A stretch of 64,000 bases of DNA, taken from NCBI RefSeq assembly GCF_000346465.2, contig NC_034013.1, forward strand, positions 7,269,688-7,333,687, read 5' to 3'. The position numbers were made by a program, and so were the translations under genes. Position 1 is the first letter of the stretch. The number at the start of each line of letters is the position of its first letter. Below, in pieces: positions 26,795 to 38,667 of the stretch. The notes beneath the pieces were generated by a model that saw nothing but the letters and a program-made list of their open reading frames with translations, made no database searches and was not told where the DNA came from. Origin of the DNA: Prunus persica (Eukaryota > Streptophyta > Magnoliopsida > Rosales > Rosaceae).

Positions 26795-27958
26795 GTAGAG
26801 ATTGGATTTCTCTCAAAACCCGCCAAATGACTCCTCCCACCATATTATGATGTTTCCCAAGTTTTGGACTCAATCCGACATCGATTGGTCCATGAAATTG
26901 GACAATTCAGGTTCGTAAGAAGTTCGTTATGAAATGGAGTAGTTGGTGTATTTAATAGTTGTAGAGATTGGACTTCACTCATAAGCCACCCAACAGACTC
27001 CTCCCACTGTATTATGATGTTCCCAAGTTTTGTACTCAATCCGATATCGATTGGTCCATGAAATTAGACAATTCAGGTTCGTACGAAGTTCGTTCTGAAA
27101 TGGAGTGGTTGGTGTATTGCGTAGTTGTAGAGATTGGATTTCACTCAAAACCAGCCAAATGACTCCTCCCACCGTATTATAATGTTCCCCAAGTTTTGTA
27201 CTCAGTCCGATGTTGATTGGTCCGTGAAATTGGACAATTCAGGTTCGTACGAAGTTCGTTACGAAATGGAGTGGTTGATGTATTGCACAGTTGTACAGAT
27301 TGGATTTCACTCAAAACTCACCAAATGACTCCTCCCACCCTATTATTGTGTCCCCCAAGTTTTGTACTCAATCCGATATCGATTGGTCCATGAAATTGGA
27401 CAATTCAGGTTCGTACGAAGTTCGTTCTGAAATGGAGTGGTTAGTGTATTGCATAGTTTTAGCCCTAGGATTTCACTCAAAAGACAACAAATGACTTCTC
27501 CCGCCGTATTAGGATGTTCGCCAAGTTTTGTACTCAATCCGATATCGATTGGTCCATGAAATTGGACAATTCATGTTTGTACGAAGTTTGTTATGAAATG
27601 GAGTGGTTAGTGTATTGCATAGTTTTGGCCATTGGATTTCACTGAAAAGCCACCAAATGGCTTTTCCCATCATATTATGATGTTCCCCTTGTTTTGGACT
27701 CAATCCGATATCGATTGGTCCATGAAATTGGACAATTCAGGTTCGTGCGAAGTTCGTTCTGAAATGGGGTGGTTGGTGTATTGCGCAGTTGTAGAGATTG
27801 GATTTCACTCAAAACCCACCAAATGACTCCTCCCACCGTATTATTATGTTCCCCAAGTTTTGGCCTCAATCCGATATCGATTGGTGCATGAAATTGGACA
27901 ATTCAGGTTCCTACGAAGTTCGTTATGAAATGGAGTGGTTGGTGTATTGCATAGTTGA
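26761..27958 (+). repeat. ~1.2-kb block, copy 2 (first copy at 24427-25690)
   Basis: Uninterrupted copy of the block that the 25230-25329 gap breaks. It supplies the likely content of that gap (27564-27597). Confidence 0.88.
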
Positions 27959-28438
27959 AGAGATTGGATTTCACTCAAAATCCACCAAATGACTCCTCCC
28001 ACCGTATTATTATGTTCCCCAAGTTTTGGACTCAATCCAATATCGATTGGTCCATGAAATTGGACAATTCAGGTTCATACGAAGTTCGTTATGAAATGGA
28101 GTGGTTGGTGTATTGCATAGTTGTAGAGATTGGATTTCACTCAAAACCCGCCAAATGACTTCTCCCACCATATTATGATGTTCTCCAAGTTTTGGACTCA
28201 ATCCAACATCGATTGGTTCCTGAAATTGGACAATTTGGGTTCGTACGAAGTTCATTATGAAATGGAGTGGTTAGTGTATTGCATAGTTTTCGCCATTGGA
28301 TTTCACTCAAAAGGCACCAAATGGCTCCTCCCATTATATTATGATGTTCCCCCAATTTTGGACTCAATCCGATATCGATTGGTCCATGAAATTGAACAAT
28401 TCAGGTTCGTACAAAGTTTATTCTAAAATGGAGTGTGA

Positions 28439-28538
28439 NNNNNNNNNNNNNNNNNNNNNNNNNNNNNNNNNNNNNNNNNNNNNNNNNNNNNNNNNNNNNN
28501 NNNNNNNNNNNNNNNNNNNNNNNNNNNNNNNNNNNNNN
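28439..28538. other. Assembly gap of exactly 100 N at the orientation switch
   Basis: Exactly 100 N. To the left the satellite runs in sense orientation; to the right, after 345 bp of other sequence, it runs inverted. Because the switch coincides with a scaffold gap, a wrongly oriented contig is a live alternative to a real inversion. Confidence 0.99.
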
Positions 28539-28883
28539 TGAGATTCATATCAGAGAACAATAGCAGCGTACTCCTAGACTTGCCAAATACAGCGAATTAT
28601 CAGATTATTCTAAATTAGACACCACCATGTGCCGCTTGTGTATAGTGATGACCCTCAGATGGCCGATGTCTAAAACACCCAGTCTGCTTCCAGCTTGTCA
28701 GTGCACTTGACAATCCCTCTCGAGTTTCGGGGACGCTCGCGACCGTCGAGAGCCAGGCTCTGAGACTGGGTAGACTCTGTATCCCCAAGACATGCCAGGA
28801 TTTGCGGCTTGGCTGAATTGGTGTCCCGAAACCTACCCGGATGTCCGGCTAGGCCAACTCAGAGTCAAGATACTTCCCACCAT
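28539..28883. other. Unrecognised 345-bp non-satellite segment with hairpins
   Basis: This segment shares no landmark with the satellite and looks more GC-rich. It holds several inverted repeats: CTCTCGA at 28717-28723 with TCGAGAG at 28746-28752; the near-palindrome AGAGCCAGGCTCT at 28749-28761; and arms CCTAcCCGGA / TCCGGcTAGG at 28832-28853 around a 2-nt loop with one mismatch. I see no convincing open frame, tRNA or rRNA signature. CTAG lies within the last hairpin, but the layout does not match a Helitron end (hairpin, about 10-12 nt, CTRR). It may be the end of a transposable element or unique DNA at a rearrangement breakpoint. Satellite homology resumes at AATTGTCCAATTTCATTG (about 28884). 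Confidence 0.75.
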
Positions 28884-31800
28884 AATTGTCCAATTTCATT
28901 GACCGTCCGATAAACGATTGAGTCCAAACTTGTGGAACAAGATAATACCATGGGAGGAGTCATTTGGTGACTTTTGAGTGAAATCCAATGGCTGAAAATA
29001 TCCAATACACCAACCACTCCATTTCGGAACGAACTTCGTACGAACCTGAATTGTCCAATTTCATGGACCAATCGATATCGGACTGAGTCTGAAACTTGGG
29101 AAAAATCATAATATCATGGGAGGAGTCATTCACTGACTTTTGAGTGAAATCCAATGGCTAAAACTACGCAATACGCTAACCACTCCATTTCATGACGAAC
29201 TTCGTACGAATCTGAATTGTCCAATTTCGTGGACCAATCGATATGGGATGGAGTCCGAAACTTGGGGAACATCATAATATGATGGGAGGAGTCATTTGGT
29301 GCCTTTTGAGTGAAATCCAATGGCCAAAACTCTGCAAAACACCCACCACTCCATTTCAGAACGAACTTCGTACGAACCTGAATTGTGCAATTTCATGGAC
29401 CAATCGATATCGGATTGAGTCCAAAACTTGGGGAACATCATAATATGATGGGAGGAGTCATTTGGTGATTTTTGAGTGAAATCCAATGGCTAAAACTATG
29501 CAATACACTAACCACTCCATTTCGGAACGAACTTCGTACGAACCTGAATTGTCCAATTTCATGGACCAATCGATATCGGACTAAGTCTGAAACTTGTGGA
29601 ACATCATAATGTGATGGGAGGAGTCATTTGGTGCCTTTTGAGTAAAATCCAATGGCTAAAACTAAGCAATACACCAACGACTCCATTTCATAACGAACTT
29701 CGTACGAATCTTAATTGTCCAATTTCATGGACCAATCGATATCGGATTGAGGCCAAAACTTGGGGAACATCATAATACGATGGTTGGAGTGATTTGGTGA
29801 CTTTTCAGTGAAATCCAATGGCTAAAACAATGCAATACACTAACCACTCCATTTCAGAATGAATTTCATACGAACCTGAATTGTCCAATTTCATGGACCA
29901 ATCGATATCGGACTGAGTCCAAAACTTTGGGAACATCATAATACGGTGGGAGGAATCATTTGGTGGCTGTTGCGTGAAATCCAATCACTACAACTATGCA
30001 ATACACCGACCACTCCATTTAATAACGAACTTCGTACGAACCTGCACTGTCCAATTTCATTGACCAATCGATATCGGACTGAGAACAAAACTTGGGGAAC
30101 ATCATAATACGGTTGGAGGAGTCATTTGGTGGGTTTTGAGTGAAATCCAATTTCTACAACTATGCAAAACACCAACCACTCCATTTCATAACAAACTTCA
30201 TACGAACCTGAATTGTCCAATTTCATGAACCAATCGATATCGGATTGAGTCCAAAACTTGGGGAACATAAAAATACGTTGGGAGGATTCAGTTTGTGTGT
30301 TTTGAGAGAAATCCAATCTCTACAACTATGCAATACACTAACCACACCATTTCAGAACGAACTTCGTACTAACCTGAATTGTCCAATTTCGTGGACCAAT
30401 CGATATCGGATTGAGTCCAAAACTTGGGGAACATCATAATACTATGGGAGGAGTCATTTGGTGGCTTTTGACTGAAATCCAATCTCTACAACTATGCAAT
30501 ACACCAACCACTCCATTTTCATAACGAACTTCGTACGAACCTGATTTGTCCAATTTCATGGACCAATCGCTATCGGATTGAGTCCAAAACTTGGGGAACA
30601 TCATAATATGATGGGAGGAGTCATTTGGTGACTTTTGAGTGAAATTCAATGGCTAAAACTATACAATACACTAACCACTCCATTTCATAACGAACTTCGT
30701 ACGAACCTGAATTGTCCAATTTCATGGAACAATCGATATCGGATTGAGTCCAAAACTTGGGGAACATCATAATACGGTGCGAGGAGTCATTTGGTGGGTT
30801 TTGAGAGAAATCCAATCTCTACAACTATGCAATACACCAATCACTCCATTTCATAATGAACTTCGTATGAACCTCAACTGTCCAATTTCATGGACCAATC
30901 GATATCGGATTGAGGCCAAAACTTGGGCAACATGGAAATATGATGGGAGGAGTCATTTAGTGACTTTTAAGTGAAATCCAATGGCTAAAACTGTGCAATA
31001 CACTAACCACTCCATTTCAGAACGAACTTCGTACGAACCTGAATTGTCCAATTTCATGGACCAATCGATATCGGACTGAGGCCAAAACTTGGGGAACATC
31101 GTAATGTGATGGGACGAGTCATTTGGGGGCTTTTGACTAAAATCCACTCTCTACAACTATGCAATACACCAACCACTCCATTTCATAACGAACTTCATAC
31201 GAACCTGAATTGTCCAATTTCATGGACCAATCGATATCGGATTGAGTCCAAAACTTGGGGAACATCATAATACGGTGGGAGGAGTCATTTGGTGGGTTTT
31301 GAGTGAAATCCAATTTTTACAACTACGCAAAACACCAACCACCCCATTTCATAACGAACTTCAGACGAACCTGAATTGTCCAATTTCATGGACCAATTGA
31401 TATCGGATTGAGGCCAAAACTTGGGGAACATAAAAATACGGTGGGAGGAGTCATTTTGTGTGTTTTGAGTGAAATCCAATCTCTAGAACTATGCAATACA
31501 CAAACCACAACATTTCAGAACGAACTTCGTACGAACCTGAATTGTCCAATTTCAAGGACCAATCGATATCGGATTGAGTCAAAAACTTGGGGAACATCAT
31601 AATACTATGGGAGGAGTCATTTGGCGGGTTTTGAGTGGAATCAAAACTCTACAACAATGCAATACGCCAACCACTCCATTTCATAACGAACTTCGTACGA
31701 ACCTGAATTGTCCAATTTCATGGACCAATCGATATCGGATTGAGTCCAGTACTTTGGGAACATGATAATATACTGGGAGGAGTCATTTGGTGACTTTTGA

Positions 31801-34451
31801 GTGAAATCCAACGGCTAAAACTAGGCAATACACTAACCACTCCATTTCAGAACGAACTTCGCATGAACCTGAATTGTCCAATTTTATGGACCAATCGATA
31901 TCGGATTGAGTCCAACACTTAGGGAACATCATAATATACTGGGAGGAGTCATTTGGTGACTTTTGAGTCAAATCCAATGGCTAAAACTATGCAATACACT
32001 AACCACTCCATTTCAGAACGAACTTCGCACGAACCGGAATTGTCCAATTTCATGGACCAATCGATATCGGATTGAGTCCAAAACTTGGGGAACATCATAA
32101 TACTATGGTAGGAGTCATTTGGTGGCTTTTGAGTGAAATCCAATAGCTAAAACAATGCAATACACTGACCACTCCATTTCAGAACGAACTTCACACGAAC
32201 CTGAATTGACTAATTTCATGGACCAATCGATATCGGATTGAGTCCAAAACTTGGGGAACATCATAATACTATGGGAGGAGTCATTTGGAGGGTTTTGAGT
32301 GAAATCAAAACTCTACAACTATGCAATACACCAACCAGTCCATTTCATAACGAACTTCGTACGAACCTGAATTGTCCAATTTCATGGACCAATCGATATC
32401 TGATTGAGTCCAACACTTAGGGAACATCATAATATACTGGGAGGAGTCATTTGGTGACTTTTGAGTGAAATCCAATGGCTAAAACTATGCAATACACTAA
32501 CCACTCCATTTTAGAACGAACTTCCTATGAACCTGAATTGTCCAATTTCATGGACCAATCGATATCGGATTGTGTTCAAAACTTGGGGAATATCATAATA
32601 CGGTGGGATGAGTCATTTGGTGGCTTTTGAGTGAAATCCAATCTCTATAACTATTCACAACACCGACCCCTCCATTTCATAACGAACTTATTACGAACCT
32701 GAAATGTCCAATTTCATGTTCCAATCGATATAGGATTGACTCCAAAACGTGGGGAACATCATAATATGATGGGAGGAGTCATTTGGTGACTTTTGAGTGA
32801 AATCCAGTGGCTAAAACTGTGCAATACACCAACCACTCCATTTCATAATGAACTTCGTACGAACTTGAATTGTCCAATTTCATGGACCAATCGATATCGG
32901 ATTGAGTCCAAAACTTGGGGAACATCATAATATGATGGGAGGAGTCATTTGGTGACTTTTCAGTGAAATCCAACTAAAAATATGCAATACAACAACCACT
33001 CCATTTCAGAACGAACTTCGTACGAACCTGAATTGTCCAATTTCATGGACCAATCGATATCGGATTGAGTCCAAAACTTGGGGAACATCATAACACGGTG
33101 GGAGGAGTCATTTGGTGGGTTTTGGGTGAAATCCAATGTCTACAACTAGGCAATACACCAACCACTCCATTTTATAACGAACTTCGTACGAACCTGAATT
33201 GTCCAATTTCATGTTCCAATCGATATCGGATTGAGTCCAAAACTTGGGGAACATTATAATATGATGGGAGGAGTCATTTGGTGACTTTTGAGTGAAATTT
33301 TATGGCTAACATGATGCAATACACTAACCACTCCATTTCAGAACGAACTTCGTACAAACCTGAATTGTCCAATTTCATGGACCAATCGATATCGGATTGA
33401 GTCCAAAACTTGGGGAACATCATAATACGGCGGGATGAGTCATTTGGTGGCTTTTGAGTGAACTCCTATGGCTAAAACTATGCAATACACCAACCACTCC
33501 ATTTCAGAACGAACTTCGTACGAACCTGAATTGTCCAATTTCATTGAACAATCGATATCGGATTGAGTCCAAAACTTGGGGAACATTGTAATACGGTGGG
33601 AGGAGTTATTTGGTGGCTGTTGAGTGAAATCCAATCTCTAAAACTATGCAACACACCAACCACTCCACTATAGAACTTCGTACGAACCTGAATTGTCCAA
33701 TTTTATGGTCCAATCGATATCGGATTGAGTCCAAAACTTGGGGAACAACATAATACGGTGGGAGGAGTCATTTCGTGGGTTTTGAGTGAAATCCAATCTC
33801 TACAACTATGCAATACACCAACCACTCCATGTCAGAACGAACTACGTACGAACCTGAATTGTCCAATTTCATGGTCCAATCGATATCGGATTGAGTCTAA
33901 CACTTGGGGAACATCATAATATGGTGGGAGGAGTCGTTTGGCGGGTTTTGAGTGAAATCCAAACTGTACAACTATGCAATACACCAACCACTCCATTTCA
34001 TAACGAATTTCGTACGAATCTGAATTGTCCAATTTCTTGGACCAATCGATATTGGATTGGGTCCAAAACTTGGGGAACATTATAATTTGATGGGAGGAGT
34101 CATTTGGGGACTTTTGAGTGAAATTCAATGCCTAAAACTATGCAATACACTAACCACTCCATTTCAGGACGAACTTCGTACGAACCTGAATTGTCCAATT
34201 TCATGGACCAATCGATATCGGATTGAGTCCAAAACTTGGGGAACATCATAATACGGTGGGAGGAGTCATTTGATGGCTTTTAAGTGAAATCCAATCTCTA
34301 CAACTATGCAATACACCAGTCATTCCATTTCATAATGAACTTCGTACGAACCTGAATTGTCCAATTTCTTGGAAAAATCGATATCGGATTGAGTCCAAAA
34401 CTTGGTGATCATCACAATAACGTGGTAGGAGTCATTTGGTGGGATTTGAGT

Positions 34452-34463
34452 GATGTTCCCCAA
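34452..34463. other. 12-bp patch in reverse orientation within a monomer
   Basis: Where the inverted array should read GAAATCCAATCTCTAC, it instead has GATGTTCCCCAA. That is the opposite-strand form of the TTGGGGAACATC box found elsewhere in the same monomer. The monomer is about 3 bp longer as a result. It looks like a templated micro-insertion or micro-inversion; chance is possible at this length. Confidence 0.5.
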
Positions 34464-35016
34464 TTTGTACACCTATGCAATACACCAACCACGACATTTC
34501 ATAATGAATTTCGTACGAACCTGAATTGTCCAATTTCAAAGACCAGCCGATATTGGATTGAGTCCCAAAACTTGGGGAATATCATAATACGGTGGGAGGA
34601 GTCATTTGGTGGATTTTGAGTGAAATCCAATCTCTACAACTATGCAATACACCAACCACTCCATTTCATAACGAACTTCGTACGAACCTGAATTGTCCAA
34701 TTTCTTGGACAAATTTATATCAGATTGAGTCCAAAACTTGGGGATCATCATAATACGGTGGGAGGAGTCATTTGGTGGGATTTGAGTGAAATCCAATCTC
34801 TACAACTATGCAATACACCAACCACTCCATTTCAAAACGAACTTCGTACGAACCTGAATTGTCCAATTTTCCGGACCAATCAATATCGGATTGAGTCCGA
34901 AACTTGGGGAACATCATAATATGATGGGAGGAGTCATTTGGTGCCTGTTGAGTGAAATCCAATGGCTAAAACTATGCAATACACCAACCACTCCATTTCA
35001 TAACGAACATCGTACG

Positions 35017-35342
35017 AACCTGAATTGTCCAATTTCAAGGACCAATCGATATCGGATTGAGTCCGAAACTTGAGGAACATCCTAATACGGTGGGGGAGTC
35101 ATTTGGTTCCTTTTGGATGAAATCCTATGGCTAAAACTATGCAATACACCAACCACTCCATTTCATAACGAACTTCGTACGAATCTGAATTGTCCAATTC
35201 CATGGACCAATCGATATCGGATTGAGTCCAAAACTTGGGGAACATCGTAATATGATAGGAGGAGTCATTTGGTGGCTTTTGAGTGAAATCCAATGGCTAA
35301 AACTATGCAATACACTAACCAAACCATTTCAGAACGAACTTC
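35017..35342 (-). repeat. Two-monomer block shared with the left arm (23590-23915)
   Basis: Inverted partner of 23590-23915, sharing seven or more private variants including CCAAACCATTTCAG, AATTCCATGGACC, GGTTCCTTTTGGATG and TTGAGGAACATCC. Just beyond 35342 a 12-bp deletion (AATCGATGAGTCC) breaks the match. Confidence 0.9.
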
Positions 35343-36166
35343 GTACGAACCTGAATTGTCCAATTTCATGGACCAATCGATGAGTCCAAAACTTGGGGAA
35401 TATCATAATACGGTGGGAGGAGTCATTTGGTGGCTTTTGAGTGAAATCCAATCTCTACAACTATGCAATACACCAACCACTCCATTTCATAACGAACATC
35501 GTACGAACCTGAATTGTCCAATTTCATGGACCAATCGATATCGGATTGGGTCCAAAACTTGGGGAACGCCATAATATGTTGGTTGGAGTCATCTGGCGAC
35601 TTTTGAGTGCAATCCAATGGCTAAAACTATGCAATACACTAACCACTCCATTTCAGAACGAACTTAGTACGAACCTGAATTGTCCAATTTCATGGACCAA
35701 TTGATATCGGATTGAGTCCGAAACTTGGGGAAAATCATAAGACGGTGGGAGGAGTCATTTGGTGGGTTTTGAGTGAAATCCAATCTCTACAACTATGCAA
35801 TACACCAACCACTCCATTTTAGAACGAACTTCGTACGAACCTGAATTGTCGAATTTGATGGACCAATCGATATCGGATTCAGTCCAAAACTTGGGGAACA
35901 ACATAATACGGTGGGAGGAGTCATTTGGTGGGTTTTGAGTGAAATCCAATCTCTACAACTGTGCAATACACCAACCACTCCATTTTAGAACGAACTTCGT
36001 ACGAACCTGAATTGTCCAATTTCATGGACCAATCGATATCGGATTGAGTCCAAAACTTGGGGAACGTCCTAATACGGTGGGAGGAGTCATTTGGTGTCCT
36101 TTGGGTGAAATTCAATGGCTAAAACTATGCAATACACCAACCACTCCATTTCATAATGAACTTCGT

Positions 36167-36271
36167 CCGAGAGGCTGGATACGAGTCTGATGAGATCAGA
36201 GCTAGTGACTCTGCTAGGCTGGCTTGCTTGTTCAATAGAAAGGAATGCTGTAACCGGGGTGGGTGAACCCT
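36167..36271. other. ~105-bp foreign (filler) insertion in a monomer
   Basis: Between ...AACTTCGT (ending 36166) and CTGAATTG (starting 36272) lie about 105 bp with no satellite homology, replacing the six bases ACGAAC. The net gain is 99 bp. No target duplication and no terminal repeats are visible, which fits filler DNA captured during double-strand-break repair rather than transposition. The minus strand is open in one frame across it, but 105 bp is too short for that to mean anything. Its source is unknown to me. Confidence 0.85.
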
Positions 36272-37169
36272 CTGAATTGTCCAATTTGATGGGCCAACTG
36301 ATATCGGATTCAGTCCAAACCTTTGGGAACATCATAATACCGTGGGAGGAGTCATTTGGTATCTTTTGACTGAAATCCAATGGCTAAAACTATGCAATAC
36401 ACCAACCACTCCATTTCAGAACGAACTTCGTACGAACCTGAATTGTCCAATTTCATGGACCAACCGATATCGGATTGAGTCCAAAACTTGAAAAACATCA
36501 TAATACGGTTGGAGGAGTCATTTGGTGGGTTTTGAGGAAATCCAATCTCTACAACTATGCAATACACCAACTACTCCATTTCATGACGAACTTCGTACGA
36601 ACCTGAATTGTCCAATTTCATGGACGAATCGATATCGGATTGAGTCCAAAAATTGGGGAACAACATAATATGATGGTTGGAGTCATTTGCTGACTTTTGA
36701 GTGAAATCCAATGGCTAAAACTATGCAATACACTAACCACTCCATTTCAGAACGAACTTCGTACGAACCTGAATTGCCCAATTTCATGGACCCATCGATA
36801 TCGTATTGAGTCCAACACTTGGGGAACATGATAATACGGTGGGAGGAGTCATTTCGTGGGATTTGAGTGAAATCCAATCTCTACAACTGTGCAATACACC
36901 AAGCACTCCATTTCATAACGAACTTCGTACGGGTCTGAATTGTCCAATTTTGTGGACCAATCGATTTGGATTGAGTCCGAAACTTGAGGAGCAACATAAT
37001 ATGATGGGAGGAATCATTTGGTGGGTTTTGATTGAAATCCAATCTTTACAACTATGCAATACACCAACCACTCCATTTCATGACGAACTTCGTACGAACC
37101 TCAATTGTCCAATTTCATGGACCAATCGATATCAGATTGAGTTCAAAACTTGGGGAACATCATAATACG

Positions 37170-37833
37170 GTGGGAGGTGTCATTTGGTGGGTTTTGAGTG
37201 AAATCCAATCTCTACAACTATGCAATACGCTAACCACTCCATTTCAGAACGAACTTCGTACGAACCTGAATTGTCCAATTTCATGGACCAATCGATATCA
37301 GATTGAGTCCGAAACTTGGAGAACATCATAATATGATGGCAGGTGTCATTTGGTGCCTTTTGAGTGAAATCCAATGGCTAAAACTATGCAATACACTAAC
37401 CACTCCATTTCAGAACGAACTTAGTACGAACCTGAATTGTCCAATTTCATGGACCAATCGATATCGGATAGAGTCCAAACCCTGGGGAACATCATAATAC
37501 GGTGGGAGGAGTGATTTGGTGGGTTTTGAGTGAAATCCAATCTCTACAACTATGCAATACGCTAACCACTCCATTTCAGAACGAACTTCGTACGAACCTG
37601 AATTGTCCAATTTCATGGACCAATCGATATCAGATTGAGTCCGAAACTTGGAGAACATCATAATATGATGGCAGGAGTCATTTGGTGCCTTTTGAGTGAA
37701 ATCCAATGGCTAAAATTATGCAATACACTAACCACTCCATTTCAGAACGAACTTAGTACGAACCTGAATTGTCCAATTTCATGGACCAATCGATATCGGA
37801 TAGAGTCCAAACCCTGGGGAACATCATAATACG
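37170..37833 (-). repeat. Tandem duplication of a two-monomer (332-bp) unit
   Basis: The pair of monomers at about 37170-37501 is repeated almost exactly at about 37502-37833 (offset 332). Shared variants are TGCAATACGCTAACC, AACTTGGAGAACATC, ATGATGGCAGG, ACTTAGTACGAACC and GATAGAGTCCAAACCCTGG. The monomers on either side (37032 onward and 37862 onward, offset 830) also match each other, so a five-monomer duplication is nested with the two-monomer one. Confidence 0.88.
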
Positions 37834-38667
37834 ATGGGAGGAGTCATTTGGTGGGTTTTGATTGAAATCCAATCTTTACAACTATGCAATACACCAACCA
37901 CTCCATTTCATGACGAACTTCGTACGAACCTCAATTGTCCAATTTCATGGACCAATCGATATCAGATTGAGTTCAAAACTTGGGGAACATCATAATACGG
38001 TGGGAGGTGTCATTTGGTGGGTTTTGAGTGAAATCCAATCTCTACAACTATGCAATACGCTAACCACTCCATTTCAGAACGAACTTCGTACGAACCTGAA
38101 TTGTCCAATTTCATGGACGAATCGATATCAGATTGAGTTCAAAACTTGGGGAACATCATCATACCGTGGGAGGAGTCATTTGGTGGGTTTTGAGTGAAAT
38201 CCAATCTCTACAACTATGCAATACACCAACCACTCCATTTCAGAACGAACTTCGTACGAACCTGAATTGTCCAATTTGATGAACCCATCGATATCGGATT
38301 GAGTCCAAAACTTGGGGAACAACATAATACGGTGGGAGGAGTCGTTTGGTGGGTTTTGAGTGAAATCCAATCTCTACAACTATGCAATACCCAACCACTC
38401 CATTTTAGAACGAACTTCGTACAAACCTGAATTGTCCAATTTAATGGACCAAACGATATCGGATTGACTCCAAAACTTGGGGAACGTCCTAATACGGTGG
38501 GAGGGGTCATTTGGTTGCTTTTGAGTGCAATCCAATCTCTACAACTATGCAATACACCAACCACTCCATTTCATAACGAACTTCGTATGAACCTAAATTG
38601 TCCAATTTCATGGACCAATCGATGTCGGATTGAGTCCAAAACTTGGGGAACGTCCTAATACGGTGGG

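Larger units (their letters stand above)
1..28438 (+). repeat. 166-bp satellite array, left arm (sense orientation)
   Basis: This is a head-to-tail tandem array of a 166-bp monomer, about 170 copies. Landmarks recur each period in this order: TTGGATTTCACTCAAAA, CACCAAATGACTCCTCCCA, TATTATGATGTTCCCCAAG, TTTTGGACTCAATCCGATAT, CGATTGGTCCATGAAATTGG, ACAATTCAGGTTCGTACGAA, GTTCGTTCTGAAATGGAGTG, GTTGGTGTATTGCATAG. Neighbouring monomers differ at many sites, so this arm looks older and less homogenised than the right end of the window. Monomers of altered length occur (113, 135 and 202 bp) and several multi-monomer blocks are duplicated; these are listed separately. No gene is present. Open frames of about 64 codons recur on both strands, but they begin at TTG and change frame with every monomer because 166 is not divisible by 3. 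A centromeric or pericentromeric role is inferred from monomer size and organisation; nothing here proves CENH3 association. Confidence 0.97.

Noticed and set aside
28539..28883. Helitron 3' end (hairpin plus CTAG)
   Set aside because: The hairpin at 28832-28853 contains the CTAG itself; a Helitron end needs a hairpin, about 10-12 nt, then CTRR at the boundary, and satellite does not begin there.
23590..35342. One large perfect palindrome centred on the 28.5-kb gap
   Set aside because: Only short blocks match across the arms and their coordinate sums differ (58,932 for one pair, about 52,000 for another), so the arms are not a simple mirror image.
36087..36380. Gene fragment suggested by an open minus-strand frame across the filler insertion
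   Set aside because: The insert is about 105 bp with a net gain of 99 bp, so an open frame is easily fortuitous; no protein family recognised.
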